From Rotaria socialis (lineage: Eukaryota; Rotifera; Eurotatoria; Philodinida; Philodinidae), in NCBI GenBank assembly GCA_905331475.1, contig CAJNYU010001855.1, positions 56,402 through 120,401 of the forward strand: a stretch of 64,000 nt of DNA, read 5' to 3'. This document shows positions 38,605-50,900 of the stretch, piece after piece. The position numbers and the translations under genes were made by a program. Numbering within the stretch: position 1 is the stretch's first letter; each line of letters begins with the position of its first letter. A model generated the notes under the pieces. That model did no database searches. It saw only the letters and a list, made by a program, of their open reading frames with translations, and had not been told where the DNA came from.

Positions 38605-41229
38605 TCATTGAAGAACACCACTAAAATGGAATAATGCATGCTTATCACTATCAGTAACATAAAGACTATCATCAATGAAAAGAATGCCGATTGGTCTTGC
38701 AAATAGTTCATGTCTTAATTCTCCTCGATATTCTCCATCAATTGTAAATACAAAAATACTTTTCGATAAACTTGAAGTCACAAATAAAAGATCTCGTACA
38801 CATCGAATCGATCTTGGTGCATCGATTGATACACCTAATGTTAATTCAGGTATTGTATTCATTTGTTGATCAGTATTTTTATTAAATATTAAAACGCAAG
38901 ATTTTGTTCCACTTGTAACATAAAGAATATTTTGACGTATACAAGCATAACGTGGCGACGTATCAATGCCCGTATTAATATCCCGTATCCATTTAAAATC
39001 ACGTGAAATAATAACTAAACGATCATTATTTGTATCACATATAATAATATCATCGTCATCATCATCGATGGTAATACCAGTTGGATTATTAAACATATCT
39101 AAAAAAGAAAAAGAGAAACGTAAAATTTCAATTTTTAATTCGAAAATTACTTCGTCCTTTGCCCGATTTATTTGAACCAATAACTTCAACTTTATGAAAT
39201 TCTTCGTCTAATATAATTAATTTATGATTATCAGTAATTAAATAGCGTTTATCTTTTGTAAATGAAACATCACGTGGTTCACGAAAACCAATTATTGTTC
39301 GAATATGAGTAAATTCTCTTGTTAAAATTTGTAAACGATTATTATCAATTTCAGTTATGACTAAATGTCCATCAGCATTTATTGTCATGCCCGCTGGTGA
39401 TTTGAATTCTAATTTTCCACAACCTTCTTGCCCAATTATTTCCATTTTACCTGTTCGAGAACCTATTTTATTTCTCATAAAATACTATTCCAGACTAAAT
39501 ATTATTGACAAAACTAAAAGCAAACCTGATGTTAATGCAGCCAAACGACTGTCATGATCACCACTAGCTGATGTTCCGTTTGAATTAATGTTATTGCCAT
39601 GAACAGGTTTATCAAGGACAAGATTACCAGCTAGTTCTTCATTAAGCATTTGAAATGACGATGAAACGAATTGAATCGTTGGCGTTGATTCAATTAAATC
39701 TCGAGCTAAACAAAAGCATTTAGCTACTTATTTATCTTCAACCTCGGTTAACTCTTCCATTACTCTTAGTTCACCAGTAGGCTGGAGTTTTAATTTATTT
39801 CGCAAGTCAGAAGTCTAGTTGGATTCTAGTTTTGACTTGATTCGTTTACAAGTACAAAAAATATACACGAATCAAGATATTCGACTTTTCAAATTGTCCA
39901 ATAACTTGGATAGGAGCTATGCTAGTTATTGAAGAACTAAAAATTGATATCTATTCTTTTCTAATTTCATTGTCTTAGTGATACTGACATATTCAGTATC
40001 TTAAGCTATGGGTATTATGATACTTAGGTTCGAGTGAAGGATACGCTGTCTATTTTAAAATAGGAAGTTCCTATCTTTATCGAAAGAAAAAACGTTTATT
40101 CTGAATCTTTTAATACCAAATATTGTATTCATCTTATATTATCATATTGTATATCAATCCATGACAGCTGAAAAAGTCAGAGAACGGCATAAAAATGTCT
40201 ATTTTGTATGTTCTGAATAGCAGTCTTTCAATAATGCTCAGGAATATAATATTTTCAGCTTACGAAAGAAACACTAAAACGAGACAGAGAGAAACTATTT
40301 TCTTACAAAGAATAGGTAATCGTTTTCGTGGTTCTTGAAATTGTTGTTTAAGACGTAATAACACTTCCGTCTAATAGAGGAAATGTTTAAAAGTAGATTC
40401 TTTTATTTCGATTATTGAAATCATTTACTTGAACATTGACATCAATAAGTAAATGTTTTGAATCTTCGACAAATTTATCGATAGTTTGTATTTCAGTATG
40501 AAGACGAGCAACACAACGAGCAAGATCAGCCTGACGGCGATCATGGAATTCTTGAATTTTTTGACATACACGCTCATTTAATAATTTTAAATTCTTTTGC
40601 ATTTCTTCAAAGCTATGGAGAACTAAATCTCTATACTTACTTACTCTCTAAATCATAATTCATACCGTTTGTTAGCTTGTTGAAATGTTTCATTACATTG
40701 ATCTCGAAAATCATTCGATGTTTGATTGAGTGTTTGTTTCAATTCATCGCTCATTCGTTCAATTTCCATAGTTTCTCGTGTTATATCACCAATAACTTCT
40801 TGTCGATGAACTTCCAAACAAGAAACACATGCTTGCCGAGAACAATGAGCACATGATGTTATTGACGGTTGAACATTACAAATTGCACATTGTTTATTTT
40901 GAACAATATCTATTTTTCGTATATGTAATAATTGCATTAAGGCTACATTTTGCGATAGTAAATCAACATTAACGACACTATGTTTAGCTTGACCTAAATC
41001 AATGTTATTCAAAAAGAAACAAAAATTATTTTCAATCAATGAATATAAAATAAATAATCAAACAATTAGGACAGGTCATTATGGTTGTATCAAGCATTGT
41101 AGTTCTTATACAATCAATACAAAATGTATGTCCACATGGTAGTATTCGAGGATCTTTAAATGTTCGATTGCATAATGTACATGATGTTATTTGACGAATA
41201 TTTTCATAGGAACAAATAGCTGTTGTCAT
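38605..41229 (-). CDS. TRIM-NHL type RING E3 ubiquitin ligase
   Basis: Seven exons (41064-41229, 40666-40993, 40429-40612, 40307-40370, 39526-39705, 39151-39462, 38605-39098) close in phase to give 575 residues. A C3HC4 RING is at the start: CTLC, CGHTFCIDC and CPNC, the last Cys restored across the first intron. It is followed by a B-box-like zinc knuckle (CAICN...CAHCSRQACVSCLEVH), a coiled coil (about residues 120-240) and six NHL repeats, for example SPAGMTINADGHLVITEIDN and PIGILFIDDSLYVTDSDKHA, which form a beta-propeller. TRIM-NHL proteins ubiquitinate targets through the RING and bind RNA or protein through the propeller. The arrangement resembles nematode NHL-1 and TRIM32-like proteins; exact orthology is not established. 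Upstream is a possible divergent start exon at 41509. Confidence 0.88.
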
Positions 41230-41508
41230 TTTATTTTCTTAATAATTAGAAGAGTGAAATGAATATAAACGAAAACGAAGAAGAAGATTATCACACAGAT
41301 ACGAAAATTCTAACTGTCGCGCCTATCTCTTCTTTTTTCTTATTTTTCAAATTTTTCTTCTGTTAGTGTAACAATGCTTTTGACCATAGGCGCCAAAACG
41401 TATTTCTGTAGAAATTCTATCGAATTCTACAATTTTATGTTAATAGAAGAAACAAATATCTTTTAAGTTGTCATCCGTTTTAAGGTTAAAATTCTCATAT
41501 TGATCAGT
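41230..41508. promoter_or_regulatory. promoter region of the TRIM-NHL gene, possibly bidirectional
   Basis: This short gap lies between the TRIM-NHL start codon and a possible plus-strand start exon. It contains two TGGCGC/GGCGCC-like pieces (near 41321 and 41390) but no clear TATA box. The bidirectional role is inference. Confidence 0.35.
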
Positions 41509-41531
41509 ATGGCAGATATGTCAACAGCTGC
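41509..41531 (+). other. possible orphan first coding exon (MADMSTAA)
   Basis: An ATG followed by seven codons ends at a strong GC|GTAAGTATGG donor. I could not find the next exon. A match to the 46981 exon fails on phase unless an unseen exon lies between. If real, its gene would contain the antisense DUF4139 gene within an intron. Confidence 0.25.
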
Positions 41532-42702
41532 GTAAGTATGGTCGCAAAATTTCATTTTTATTTGAAACTCAGAAAGAGCACTCGACGGAAAACAATAAAT
41601 GTAACGCAAAATGTATTCGACTGATAGTTTCTATAATAAAATGGATGAAAATAAATGAAAAATGTTTTCTAGAATAAAAACAGCATGTTCTTAACGCATA
41701 GTTGGATTAATAGAAGTAGAGCCAAAATAAAAATTCAAACAGATTTCAGCGACGATATTTTATATCAAACAACGTTTCTCTACAGAATACTACATGGAGA
41801 ATTTTGAATATGCGTTTTGATGAGATAAAGCGGTACTTGAAGAATGCAACCCTCAGTTTTTCATCAGTATTTTACCAAGTTTGCAAAGGTTTAATTTTAA
41901 TCAAATGTCATCGATATGAACAACTTAGCCATTAAAATTGTTGAGAAAAATATTTTATGAAGCTACTTTTCTGGCGGACGAGAATGTGATGTGAGTAGAT
42001 TATTTTATATTGATGACTCGGTTCTCATTCGATTACAGATCATTTAGTGTAGTTATTCTTCTGTAAAACTGTTGTTTTTTTCGATGAAAAATTTAAGTCA
42101 AAACAAAATATTTCAAACGACCAAATTTTATTTTGAAAATAAATTTTCTCTACACATCAAGAACCTTTCGATCTCAATCATAACTTTATCAAGTGTGATT
42201 CGATCGTTTTCAACAAAAAGTTAATATAAATATGATTGTTTTCGTTTGACATTAATTTATGTAAAATTATTTCTGTGATTTTTTTAAAAATATTTATTAA
42301 GGCCTGTGACAATTCACAATTCTATGAACTGATAGTTTTTCAGAGAACTGGGTCGAGTGACCAATTCTTGTTCTCTACTGGCGAACTGCCAAAGATTTAT
42401 TGCAGACTTGACTGATTCAGATGAATTTATAAAATTATCAAAAAATAAGATTTGGACCATACCTCTCGACTACTGAGATTAAATTTTATGAATATCAAAG
42501 TTTCTTTTAAAATATAAAACTAAACAAACATATATTGGCTAACATGAACATAAATTGGTCATGAAAGTTTTTCTAGATTACAGAAAAAACGACAGAATTG
42601 GCGATAATCTAATTGCTTTATAAAATTGAAATGTTTTTTGTAGTGTGTCTACTCTCGCGCTAATTCATCATCTACCATAAGCAAATTTCTGGAAAAAAAT
42701 AA
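41532..42702. other. intergenic, no supported gene
   Basis: About 1.2 kb of AT-rich sequence at the 3' side of the DUF4139 gene. Nothing else is visible. Confidence 0.45.
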
Positions 42703-45111
42703 TTATATTCGTTTGTTAAATGATCTAACATATTTAATCTCTAGTGTTTGTTTCGGTTTAACAGTAATTTCCCATCGTATATCATGTCGTTGATTGGCCA
42801 CATCTCCATCAGTCTTTACTGCATCTTTTTTTGGTGCAATTGAATAGTTGCTCATTTTACCCACAAGTATCGTATTGATCACTACTACTACTTCTTCCGA
42901 TTTGTAATTCATTACTAGTATTTTCCCTTCGATCTGATCCGTTTGATAATTGACACGAGAAAGAACGAATCGTGATGAATTTGCACTCGACACTTTTTCA
43001 TCTAATTGTATTCGAACATCGAGAGCTTTGGTTAAATTAACAAAAGTTGTTGATCCTTTTAATGTATATGTTAATTTATCTTGACCAATAAATTGTTGTT
43101 CTAATTGACCTTTCGTAATGACGATGGGTGCTGTTGTCCAAACAAAATCGGATACATTATCAAATTCAACACTATGCCAAACCTAAGAAAATATTTATTA
43201 ATAATAATCAACGAAAAGAAAAAGAAAATTAAATCAAAATATACTTCTTCGAAATCATTTTTGTTCTCGTATCCGTAATAGTCGTTTGTTGATTTTGCTG
43301 TACCGATTTTACAATGATAAACATCTCTATAAGGTATTTCAATATCGAAAATAGGTAACATAAGACGTTCTTTCTTTTGTAATAAAATATTTTTAAATTC
43401 ATATAAATGAAGATCATCAACATGTGTATCTTGTTGGCTATCGTCAGGTACTTGACTAGTACTTGATGACATTGGCATAACCATTTGTTGCATCCTAACA
43501 GAATTCGACGCGACATTTGCAAAACTATTATAATTTGGTCGTGCACTTTCAATCTCACATTGTTGTAGTCGTTCGAGAAAAGTTTTCACATCGTCTCCAC
43601 TAATAATAGGATCAGTAACCGAAGCGAACTTTGATACATTTGGAAATCCAACAATACAGAATAAATTATCAACATTCATATTTTCAATATCATTTAAAAT
43701 AACAGCTTTCGACGACAGACGGAGTCTTTTTAGGGAAGGATCCTGTGATGATAAAAGTATCAAACTACATTGGAGATAAATAGATATTAATGAAAAATTC
43801 AATCTCATTTATTGATTTTACTTGTATGAAGGTGCCCATGTAATACCATATGTCAGATATTTCATTAAACCTGCATCACTAGATTCTGATTGATTTTTAT
43901 AATCAATCGATAGGCAATTTTTGAAGACTTTACGTTGATACGTTGTCGTAAGTGAAGCACCTCTGATCGATTGGATAGATGATTTAGGTAATGCCATTAG
44001 ATCATTGTCCGTCGTTTCAAGTAAGATAAAATTGCTTTGTTGAATGCAAGGCAACGAACTGGAAGTCGTTAATGGACTGGCCGAGATTTGAGTAGCATGC
44101 CCTTCTAGACTTATATCGAATAAATAAATTTCATTTTATTCGGCAAGAAACAATTTAAACATCTTGTACTTTAGTTATGTTATTTTTTTTTAATAAATTA
44201 TATATTTTAGATACACGTAAAAGCTATGAACTGAAAAGTAATGCTCGAAAAAATTATTTCACATGAATATATTAGATTTGGGATCGATGGAAGAAAATAT
44301 TTATTCCTATCGTATATCGCGATTTTTTTATTAGGTTTGACAGATTTCAACCGTTATGTATTCTAATACATATGAACAGAAAGCTTCAAATAAACTAACA
44401 AAACTTTAGTTAAAATTTTAATTAGATAAATTTCATGCTTATCATTTTTGATAAATCTAATAAAGTACGTTGAAATATAACATATTCCACCTCAGAATTG
44501 AAGACAAACGAAGAATTTCTTTTCTTTCATGACGTCATCATTAGATGTATCATTAAATGTTTAAATGGTAAAAACATTAGTATCTCTGAAATTACTTTTC
44601 TAATAGAAATTACTGACGAAAATTTTGAATACCTCCAATACCTCTTCCTTGAACAACTTCTGTATCATTATCTTCATCATCGGATATCAATTGATTTTGT
44701 TTTACAGATTTTATTTTACCAGATATCCATTCCGTGCTTTTGGATCCATCGTTTCTAACAAGTAATTGAATGTCTTGTCCAATATTGACTTTAAGTAAAT
44801 CTTCTACAGAACAACAATCTTTATCAACAAATGTATGTGTCTTTTTTGTACGTATAGCACTGATTGAAGCTAAATAAAAAGATAATAATATGATGCATCT
44901 ATCTGAAAACTGGCATACTATTATTTGATAATGATTGTATCCAAAATGTTCCGTGTACAGGATTCGATGGTGGATCCAGAAGTTCTATAGATTTGCTATG
45001 ATTTCCTTCAGTTGGAGGAAATTCAAATGTTTTAACAATCATTCCATAACCATTCTTGAATAAGTAGACATTTGATGCATGTGTTGGCGTTTTAGTATTG
45101 TTGGTAGTCAT
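42703..45111 (-). CDS. DUF4139-domain protein
   Basis: Exons 44919-45111, 44642-44869, 43822-44104, 43245-43764 and 42703-43182 close in phase to give 567 residues. It starts MTTNNTKTP; an upstream frame to 45177 begins with GTG. The N-terminal part (NVYLFKNGYGMIVKTFEFPP, then VEDLLKVNIGQDIQLLVRN) is a beta-rich region. The signature LTYGITWAPSYNLIL, followed by SSKAVILNDIE and LFCIVGFPN, is the conserved core of DUF4139. The C-terminal part (YTLKGSTTFVNLTKALDVRI, ending TLEIKYVRSFNKRI) is also typical. Members occur in bacteria and scattered eukaryotes, and their biochemical role is unknown. A Met/Gln/Ser-rich loop of about 50 residues interrupts the domain. There is no signal peptide or transmembrane segment. 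Confidence 0.8.
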
Positions 45112-46654
45112 TGAAAAAAAGTATCGAATATTTTGAATAAAATCTGTAATGCCAAGTCTTACGAAGTAAGAAAACACTTTATAATAACGATATTTCGTTT
45201 CTGTGGTGCAATACTTATTGCCAGCGTATCATAAAACAGTCAGCGCCCGCCACGTTGCCATAGAAAAAAAACAAGAAAGAGAACATTTGTCGTCTATTAA
45301 TCACATAGATTTTTGCTCCATTAGATTATATAAACTTCTCTTTTCTACAAAGAATGAAAAATAAAAATAAAATTTTGCTGAATGTTATTGCAGATTATTT
45401 AGTCCTTCAGTAAAATAACTATTAGATGTGGAGAATAAATTTCAGTGCATTGTATTCTCAAATAGTACGGTTGACATTAATTTTTCTAGAATTTTTACTG
45501 TTACAAAGTCACTAAAAGCTCGTTGAAAGAAACGATCTTGTTATGAAATTAAATTTAACATGATAATGTAATCAGTGCTCTGAAAGGTGTAAACAAAGTT
45601 GATATATATATATATATATATATATCTGTTATTTGTGGAAAACGTTTTTAGGGTCTATTTTTTTTATCGAAGTTAAATATTAGGTTTTGTATTCTTTTAA
45701 CAGAAAGATATCCTTTTTCTTCAAAAAAAAACCTACAGCTCGACTCTGCTCCTATGTCATGTATTTTGAGCTATGATGAAGAGTAGTAGTTAGTACAAGA
45801 ATGTTTACAGTTAAATTGTAAATATGGAGTCAGACAAACAAGTGATTCAAGATTTTTCAGTTATCATGACTTGATTTTCAAGAAAATATAATAGATAATA
45901 ATATCAAAAACAAATAATAAAGATTATCACACGTTTTGGGACATAAATCAGATAATCCTATTGAGACGAATGCTTATTTTCACTTGAGATAACCAGTTTG
46001 TATTAATTTCGAGTGTATAACTTGATATAATAACAAACGACTCCTTCTGTTCGTTTACTATAACTTTGAATGCAAACACGTTTGTTATGATCTATGAACG
46101 GCAATGACATCTACTTTTGCAAATCTGATGTTATTCTTGTACAATTTCTAACGATAAAAACTAGCACGTATCAAGTCATTTTAACGATATCTTATAAAAT
46201 TAACTTGTAGATCTTTTAGCATTTCTTATTGTGATTCTGTCAATTTGAAAGTTGAGACATTTACGCAACGAATTACTTCCCCTAATCGACTCTCCCCCAA
46301 CGACTCCCCGGGGACTTTTTATTTGAGGGACTCCTCGGGGATTTCTCTGGGGAGAATTGATGAAATTTTTTAAAATAAAAAAAAGCTTTTTAACTTTTTT
46401 AATTTTTAAAAAATTAAGAAGAATTTATTAGTAATTAGATATTTCATCGATTTAGATCAGATAACTCCCCGGGGAGTCCCCGCAAAAGAACGAAATCCCT
46501 AGGGACTCACGACAGGGAGTCCCCGGGGATTTGTCAGGGAACTCGCTGGGAATTCTCTAGGGAGAGTTGACTAGGGTTCGATCAGTCAATTAAGCTTAAA
46601 TAAAAGAATAAAAATAAATAAATAATACTATTGCCTTGGGATGAATCATTGATA
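45112..46654. other. intergenic containing a MITE and a TA microsatellite
   Basis: Upstream region of the DUF4139 gene. It holds a TA run at about 45602-45625 and the GC-rich element listed separately; otherwise AT-rich without genes. Confidence 0.5.
46280..46576. mobile_element. MITE with CCCTARTCRACTCTCCC termini
   Basis: This 297-bp element has terminal inverted repeats CCCTAATCGACTCTCCC (left) and CCCTAGTCAACTCTCCC (right, reverse-complemented), 15 of 17 identical. It is flanked by the 3-bp repeat TTC. The subterminal regions repeat CTCCCCGGGGA and GGGACTC motifs on both sides of an AT-rich core that contains long A and T tracts. No open frame is present. A 3-bp duplication would fit PIF/Harbinger-like elements, but TTC is not their usual TWA, so the superfamily is open. 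Confidence 0.7.
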
Positions 46655-47272
46655 ATGGCGGATAAAAAAGGTTATGAGCTATGAGAATGGTTTTCTGCAA
46701 TTTTCGTTAAATAACTTCATGACTCCATTCAAACGGTTACAATATTATATATACAATGAGATAAAATCTGTATTAATAAAACTTTATTATGTATCTAGAA
46801 GGTCTTTTGAACATTCTATGCCAATATTCTTTGGTATATTCAATTATATTTACGAACTTCAGAAATTATATTTGACTTCCTTTCTATTCTTTAGATAAAT
46901 TCGAATAAAGTCTGTCGTCTAGTAAGTATTTATACCTTTAATTTATAGCTGATTTTGAATAAATAGTTCCTTTTTATTAGCTTCTCTGAAGCAACCTCGT
47001 CAAATTGGCCCTGGCAATGATATGGACATGATAAAATGTTACGGTGGCCCTGAAGAAGAAGAACACTCGTCAACTATGTATGGAAATAATTTTATCATGT
47101 TTTCTTTCAATAAACGTAAATTTTAGTTTGTCATCCCTGTCGGTAGTGCTGCTGAACATACGGTACCAAATGATGAAATAAATAAAAATCCTGCAACAGA
47201 ATTGTATGTTGTATTTTTTATTGTTATCCATGCTCTATTTATTTCTGTAGAAAATCAGAGTCAAATGCTTGA
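46655..47272 (+). CDS. small four-exon protein (63 residues), unknown
   Basis: Exons 46655-46670, 46981-47077, 47147-47203 and 47251-47272 close in phase to a TGA stop. The product starts MADKKASLKQPRQIGPGND, has an acidic centre (GGPEEEEHSST) and ends NPATELKSESNA. There is no signal peptide, membrane segment or known domain. Donors of exons 2 and 3 are good (GTATGG, GTATGT) and all acceptors end in TAG. The first donor (AAAAAG|GTTATG) is weak, so the first exon is the least certain. A different first exon may be used. I do not recognise the family. Confidence 0.5.
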
Positions 47273-47532
47273 TAATATATTTTTCGATGCAAATTAGCTG
47301 CTTCGTGTAACGTTGTTTATTCAAGTAATAAACCAGCAAATTATTGTTTTTATTAATCAAACAAGTTGAACTAAGTTGAAAAGTTTGAAATGCCGTGTAG
47401 CATGAAGTTTATATGTGAATATAAACTTTGCGAAGACAAAGAACTATTGTTCCGAAAAGTTTTGCCAAATCAATGCGATGATTTCAAGTCGACAACGCAT
47501 AATTACACTCAAAAACCAAATCATATATCTAG

Positions 47533-47685
47533 TCAATCGTGAGGTCTTTTCCATATCTCAACCGTTTGATCTGCAACATTAGAGTAAATTCGAGATTCAT
47601 TATCACGATTTAATTGTTCTATATCTTGATTCTCTATATTATTTATTTGCTCTAATAAATTTGAAATAGAAGAAAAACAAATACA
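47533..47685 (-). CDS. exon of an unrecognised small gene, C-terminal 50 codons
   Basis: An exon following a TTGCAG acceptor reads CICFSSISNLLEQINNIENQ and continues through an acidic/polar helix to VEIWKRPHD and TGA. A stop lies just upstream in the same frame, so it needs an upstream exon. The only phase-compatible one I can see is the short pair at 49500-49629 (MDQA... ending SETG), which would make a 64-residue protein with a 1.8-kb intron. That link is speculative. Confidence 0.4.
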   Translation of the reverse strand, partial: CICFSSISNLLEQINNIENQDIEQLNRDNESRIYSNVADQTVEIWKRPHD

Positions 47686-48329
47686 CTGCAATTACAGTCA
47701 GAATCAATCAAACGATGACACAAAAATGAAATAGATATTTAAGATTTATAACACTTGCACTTGTATTTTATGTATTTATATAAAAATTAGCATTTTTTTA
47801 TGGTGAAGAGAAATTTCTTTAAAACAATTTTTTAATTGATTAATCTATGGTAAAAATTGAACTGCAAAATTCAATATTTAATCGTATTGTTAATTTAATA
47901 TATGTGCAAATACTAAAAATACAACAGTTAATTGAGAATAAAAACTGGTTCTATCGACACTAAATGTTATAAAAGAACTTTAGAAATCTTGCACAAGATT
48001 CTAGACTCATCGTTAGTTATAAATGTCAATGGTATGAATTAATATGTTGTTATAATTCAATTCATTTTGAAATTATAGATCAAACAAAATAAAGTTAATA
48101 AGAATAAGTAAGATACAAAAAAATTACATTTTGTCATAATATTCAATAATAATCTAAAGTTAATTAAAAGTAAAGAACATACAAATATGACCGATATTGT
48201 TTCTATTTAATCTGATTAATAGGTCGGCAAAGTCATGCAACAGAATGAAAGCTACAACGTCAATTCTATTCAGGCGACGTTGTGTTTTGTTTGTTAAAAA
48301 AATCCACAACTATAAATTAGGAACATCGA

Positions 48330-48421
48330 ATGAAATGAATTTTGGAACTTATCATATTCAAAATGACGATGATATTCATGTTCTGAAACAGGAAATTTGT
48401 TTTTTCATGAAATCTCAGTAA
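48330..48421 (+). other. exon-like open segment (hypothetical)
   Basis: After an AAATTAG acceptor the frame reads TSNEMNFGTYHIQNDDDIHV and ends in TAA 14 codons later. The composition looks like coding sequence, but no upstream exon can be joined in phase with a normal-length intron. Confidence 0.25.
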
Positions 48422-49403
48422 TGCTTACGAATTCAAAAGTGTTTATTATGATATCACATGATGTTATTAAATTCTAGGAATGGGAATGGCACACGAGTTT
48501 GTTTTGATTATTTGATGTAAAGAGGCTAGTGAAGTTTTATGATTAGATTTTTGAAATTGATATTTTTTGACATGATCAATCAAGATCTTTATTATGCTAA
48601 ACGTGAATTTCCTACGTATACAATAGTGTATCATGTATTTCGTTGGATATTACAAATTTCTTGTGAAATTACTGCAACATAAATGTTCAGATCTTTGTCT
48701 GTCGAACTCAGATACATTTTTTTTGAAAAAGAAATAAGTGCACGGCTGAGTTGACATTTCTGTTGATTCTTTTAGGTACTGAAATCTGATGAGTTAGAGT
48801 GAAGGAGGACTGCAACAATCAATCCTTGTGTTTCCATAACAAGCGACGATAGCAGACATTTACTTCTATTACAGATTTTCACAACAAATGAAGAAGTACA
48901 GAATGTAATTAACGACACCACAACGATTTTTTTCTGAAAAACTATGAATATCTTCAAGTCTTGATCAACATTCGAATTCTTTTGTTGATGTTTGAAATAG
49001 TACACTATTGGTTTTTCTACAAATATTAATATAGATTCTAGGCATCAATATTCTTGATAAGTAATGATCTATTGAACTGCACTGTGATCATCTGTCAAAA
49101 TAGAAAACTGAGGAAGATAGAATTTTGTTCAATACACAAGAGGAGTGTTAGAAAATTTATCGAGATACATTAATAATATTCTATTAACATCTACTTGTTT
49201 ACTAGTTGATTCAAGTTTTGAAATAAGAATGATGATATTTTAATTAGTAATAATACGCAAATGAAGACTTTGAATAGCCGAAAGCTAACAAATTCAATCA
49301 AGAATGAGCAATTTAAAAAGAAAATTAATTTTGTTTTGTATCAATTATTTTGAAAAACTATTTTAAAAATAAATGTCAATTTACGTTAAATGTGTAGTTC
49401 AAG

Positions 49404-49629
49404 TTAGTCTTCCTGTGGTAGAGGCATCGGTGGGCAAGCGGAAGTCTGGTATTGCTGCTCGGGTGGACGCATTGGTGGACATCTTGAGACCTATGGTACC
49501 CCAGTTTCAGATTGCTCTTGTGAAGCTCCTTCATTCAAAAAATAGAAAATGAAATATTTTAATGATAAAAAACAACTTTGATTGTAAATTAAAATCATGA
49601 TGAAGATAAAGCATACCGGCTTGATCCAT
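49404..49629 (-). pseudogene. small gene or pseudogene interrupted by an in-frame TAG
   Basis: A tiny first exon (49617-49629, MDQA) with a G|GTATGC donor joins in phase to an exon starting at 49528 (GASQEQSETGVP). An in-frame TAG stands at 49493-49491. Beyond it the same frame stays open for 28 codons of Pro/Cys/Gln-rich sequence (VSRCPPMRPPEQQYQ...) to TAA at 49406-49404. The read-through part is unusually GC-rich for this window and looks coding, so the TAG is probably a recent mutation, possibly from CAG. The alternative is a donor at GGG|GTACCA leading to the 47685 exon. The family is unknown. Confidence 0.4.
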
Positions 49630-49727
49630 CGTGTTCTCTAATACTACTACTTGATTTGTAGACAACGAAAAAATAAAATGAATGTGAAAATACTTCTCAC
49701 TTGGCTATTTGAAGTGAGCAGTCAGTC

Positions 49728-49946
49728 ATGTGCCGATATAGTCGAGCAAACATGTTTAATGAAAAAACATATGATTGGCAAGATGTTACATATCGTACTG
49801 TTACCTAGACGTTTCTATTTTACATTCAATATGTTGAAAAAGATGTTGCTAGTATGATTGGTAAACAAAAAGGAGAAAAAAATGCACCAAGGTTGTTAGT
49901 TTTGCCAATCAAGGGTTTAACCGTCGAAAGCACAAAGGAATATTGA
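49728..49946 (+). pseudogene. short plus-strand frame interrupted by an in-frame TAG
   Basis: From the ATG at 49728 the frame reads MCRYSRANMFNEKTYDWQDV, meets TAG at 49806-49808, then continues open as YIQYVEKDVASMIGKQKGEK and on to TGA at 49944-49946. Both halves look coding. A C|GTACTG...AAAAAG intron of about 50 bp would remove the stop in phase, but its acceptor lacks a pyrimidine tract. It lies head-to-head with the interrupted minus-strand locus at 49404-49629, about 100 bp apart. Confidence 0.35.
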
Positions 49947-50900
49947 GTAATCGTTCTCATTAATTTTAATATGTTTGTTTGTGAAAATCTATTTCATTGA
50001 ACTTTACATCTTGAAAAAATAGATTAAATATGTTCCTGTTACAGATAGACTTTGCGTGTGACAACTTTCGGGTAACAATTTCTATTTGATATTTTGTTTG
50101 AGAAAGCTATTTTTGTTTCTTCCAAAAGAGAACGCTTACAAATGACTTTATAAACGAAAAGAAAATTAAAAGAAAGCTGTTTTTCGAATATTTCCTTTGA
50201 ATTTTGAGATATTGACTGAGTTTATTGTTAAAAATTTGTTAAGCTAAGAGCTTCTATTTTGAAAACATTTTCGTTTCAATAAATAGAAAATGAACTGAAT
50301 TGATTATTCTATCGAAGTATAGATCGATGAAAAACAAAATACTCCACATGCAATAAATTTAGTTAAATATTGATTTTTATGTTCAAAATATGTTGAGAGC
50401 AATGGGTGCGACTGTGTATTTCACTGATGAGAACACTTACAAGCACACGTTCCCGTGCTCTGGCCTGCTTGCCTGTGCATGACATGTATAGCTACTTCTT
50501 TTCTATACCAATTCGATATCGATCTTTACAATTACTGTTATATTTGAGTACTGTATATGGTCTTTTGATTTCTGATTGGTTTCTGTTAGTACAAAAGACA
50601 CAATATGTTATTTTAGTATGATGGACTCTTTGTTTTCCGAAATGACAAATATGAGTAAAGAAAGAAATATTTAAACATTGTTCTAACAATATCGCCTGAC
50701 TTCCGTCTAATTTATTCAAGCATTAAGATCAATTCTCATCTATTATTTTCAAAGGAACATAAGTTTTATTTTAAACATAGTGCATGATCTTTTACACTTT
50801 CTGTCAGATATACATATTTGTTTCGTCACATATTGAACATTGATATTGTTATCAATTTATTTGTTAATCATATTAAAATAAAAATTAACTCGCGAATTCA
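49947..50900. other. intergenic, no supported gene
   Basis: AT-rich sequence at the 3' side of the phosphodiesterase gene. Two frames overlap on opposite strands around 50406-50719 and neither has supporting features. Confidence 0.45.

Noticed and set aside
46570-46582. GGTTCGATC, resembling a tRNA T-loop (B box)
   Set aside because: It is the end of a MITE plus its flank; no tRNA cloverleaf or A box can be drawn around it.
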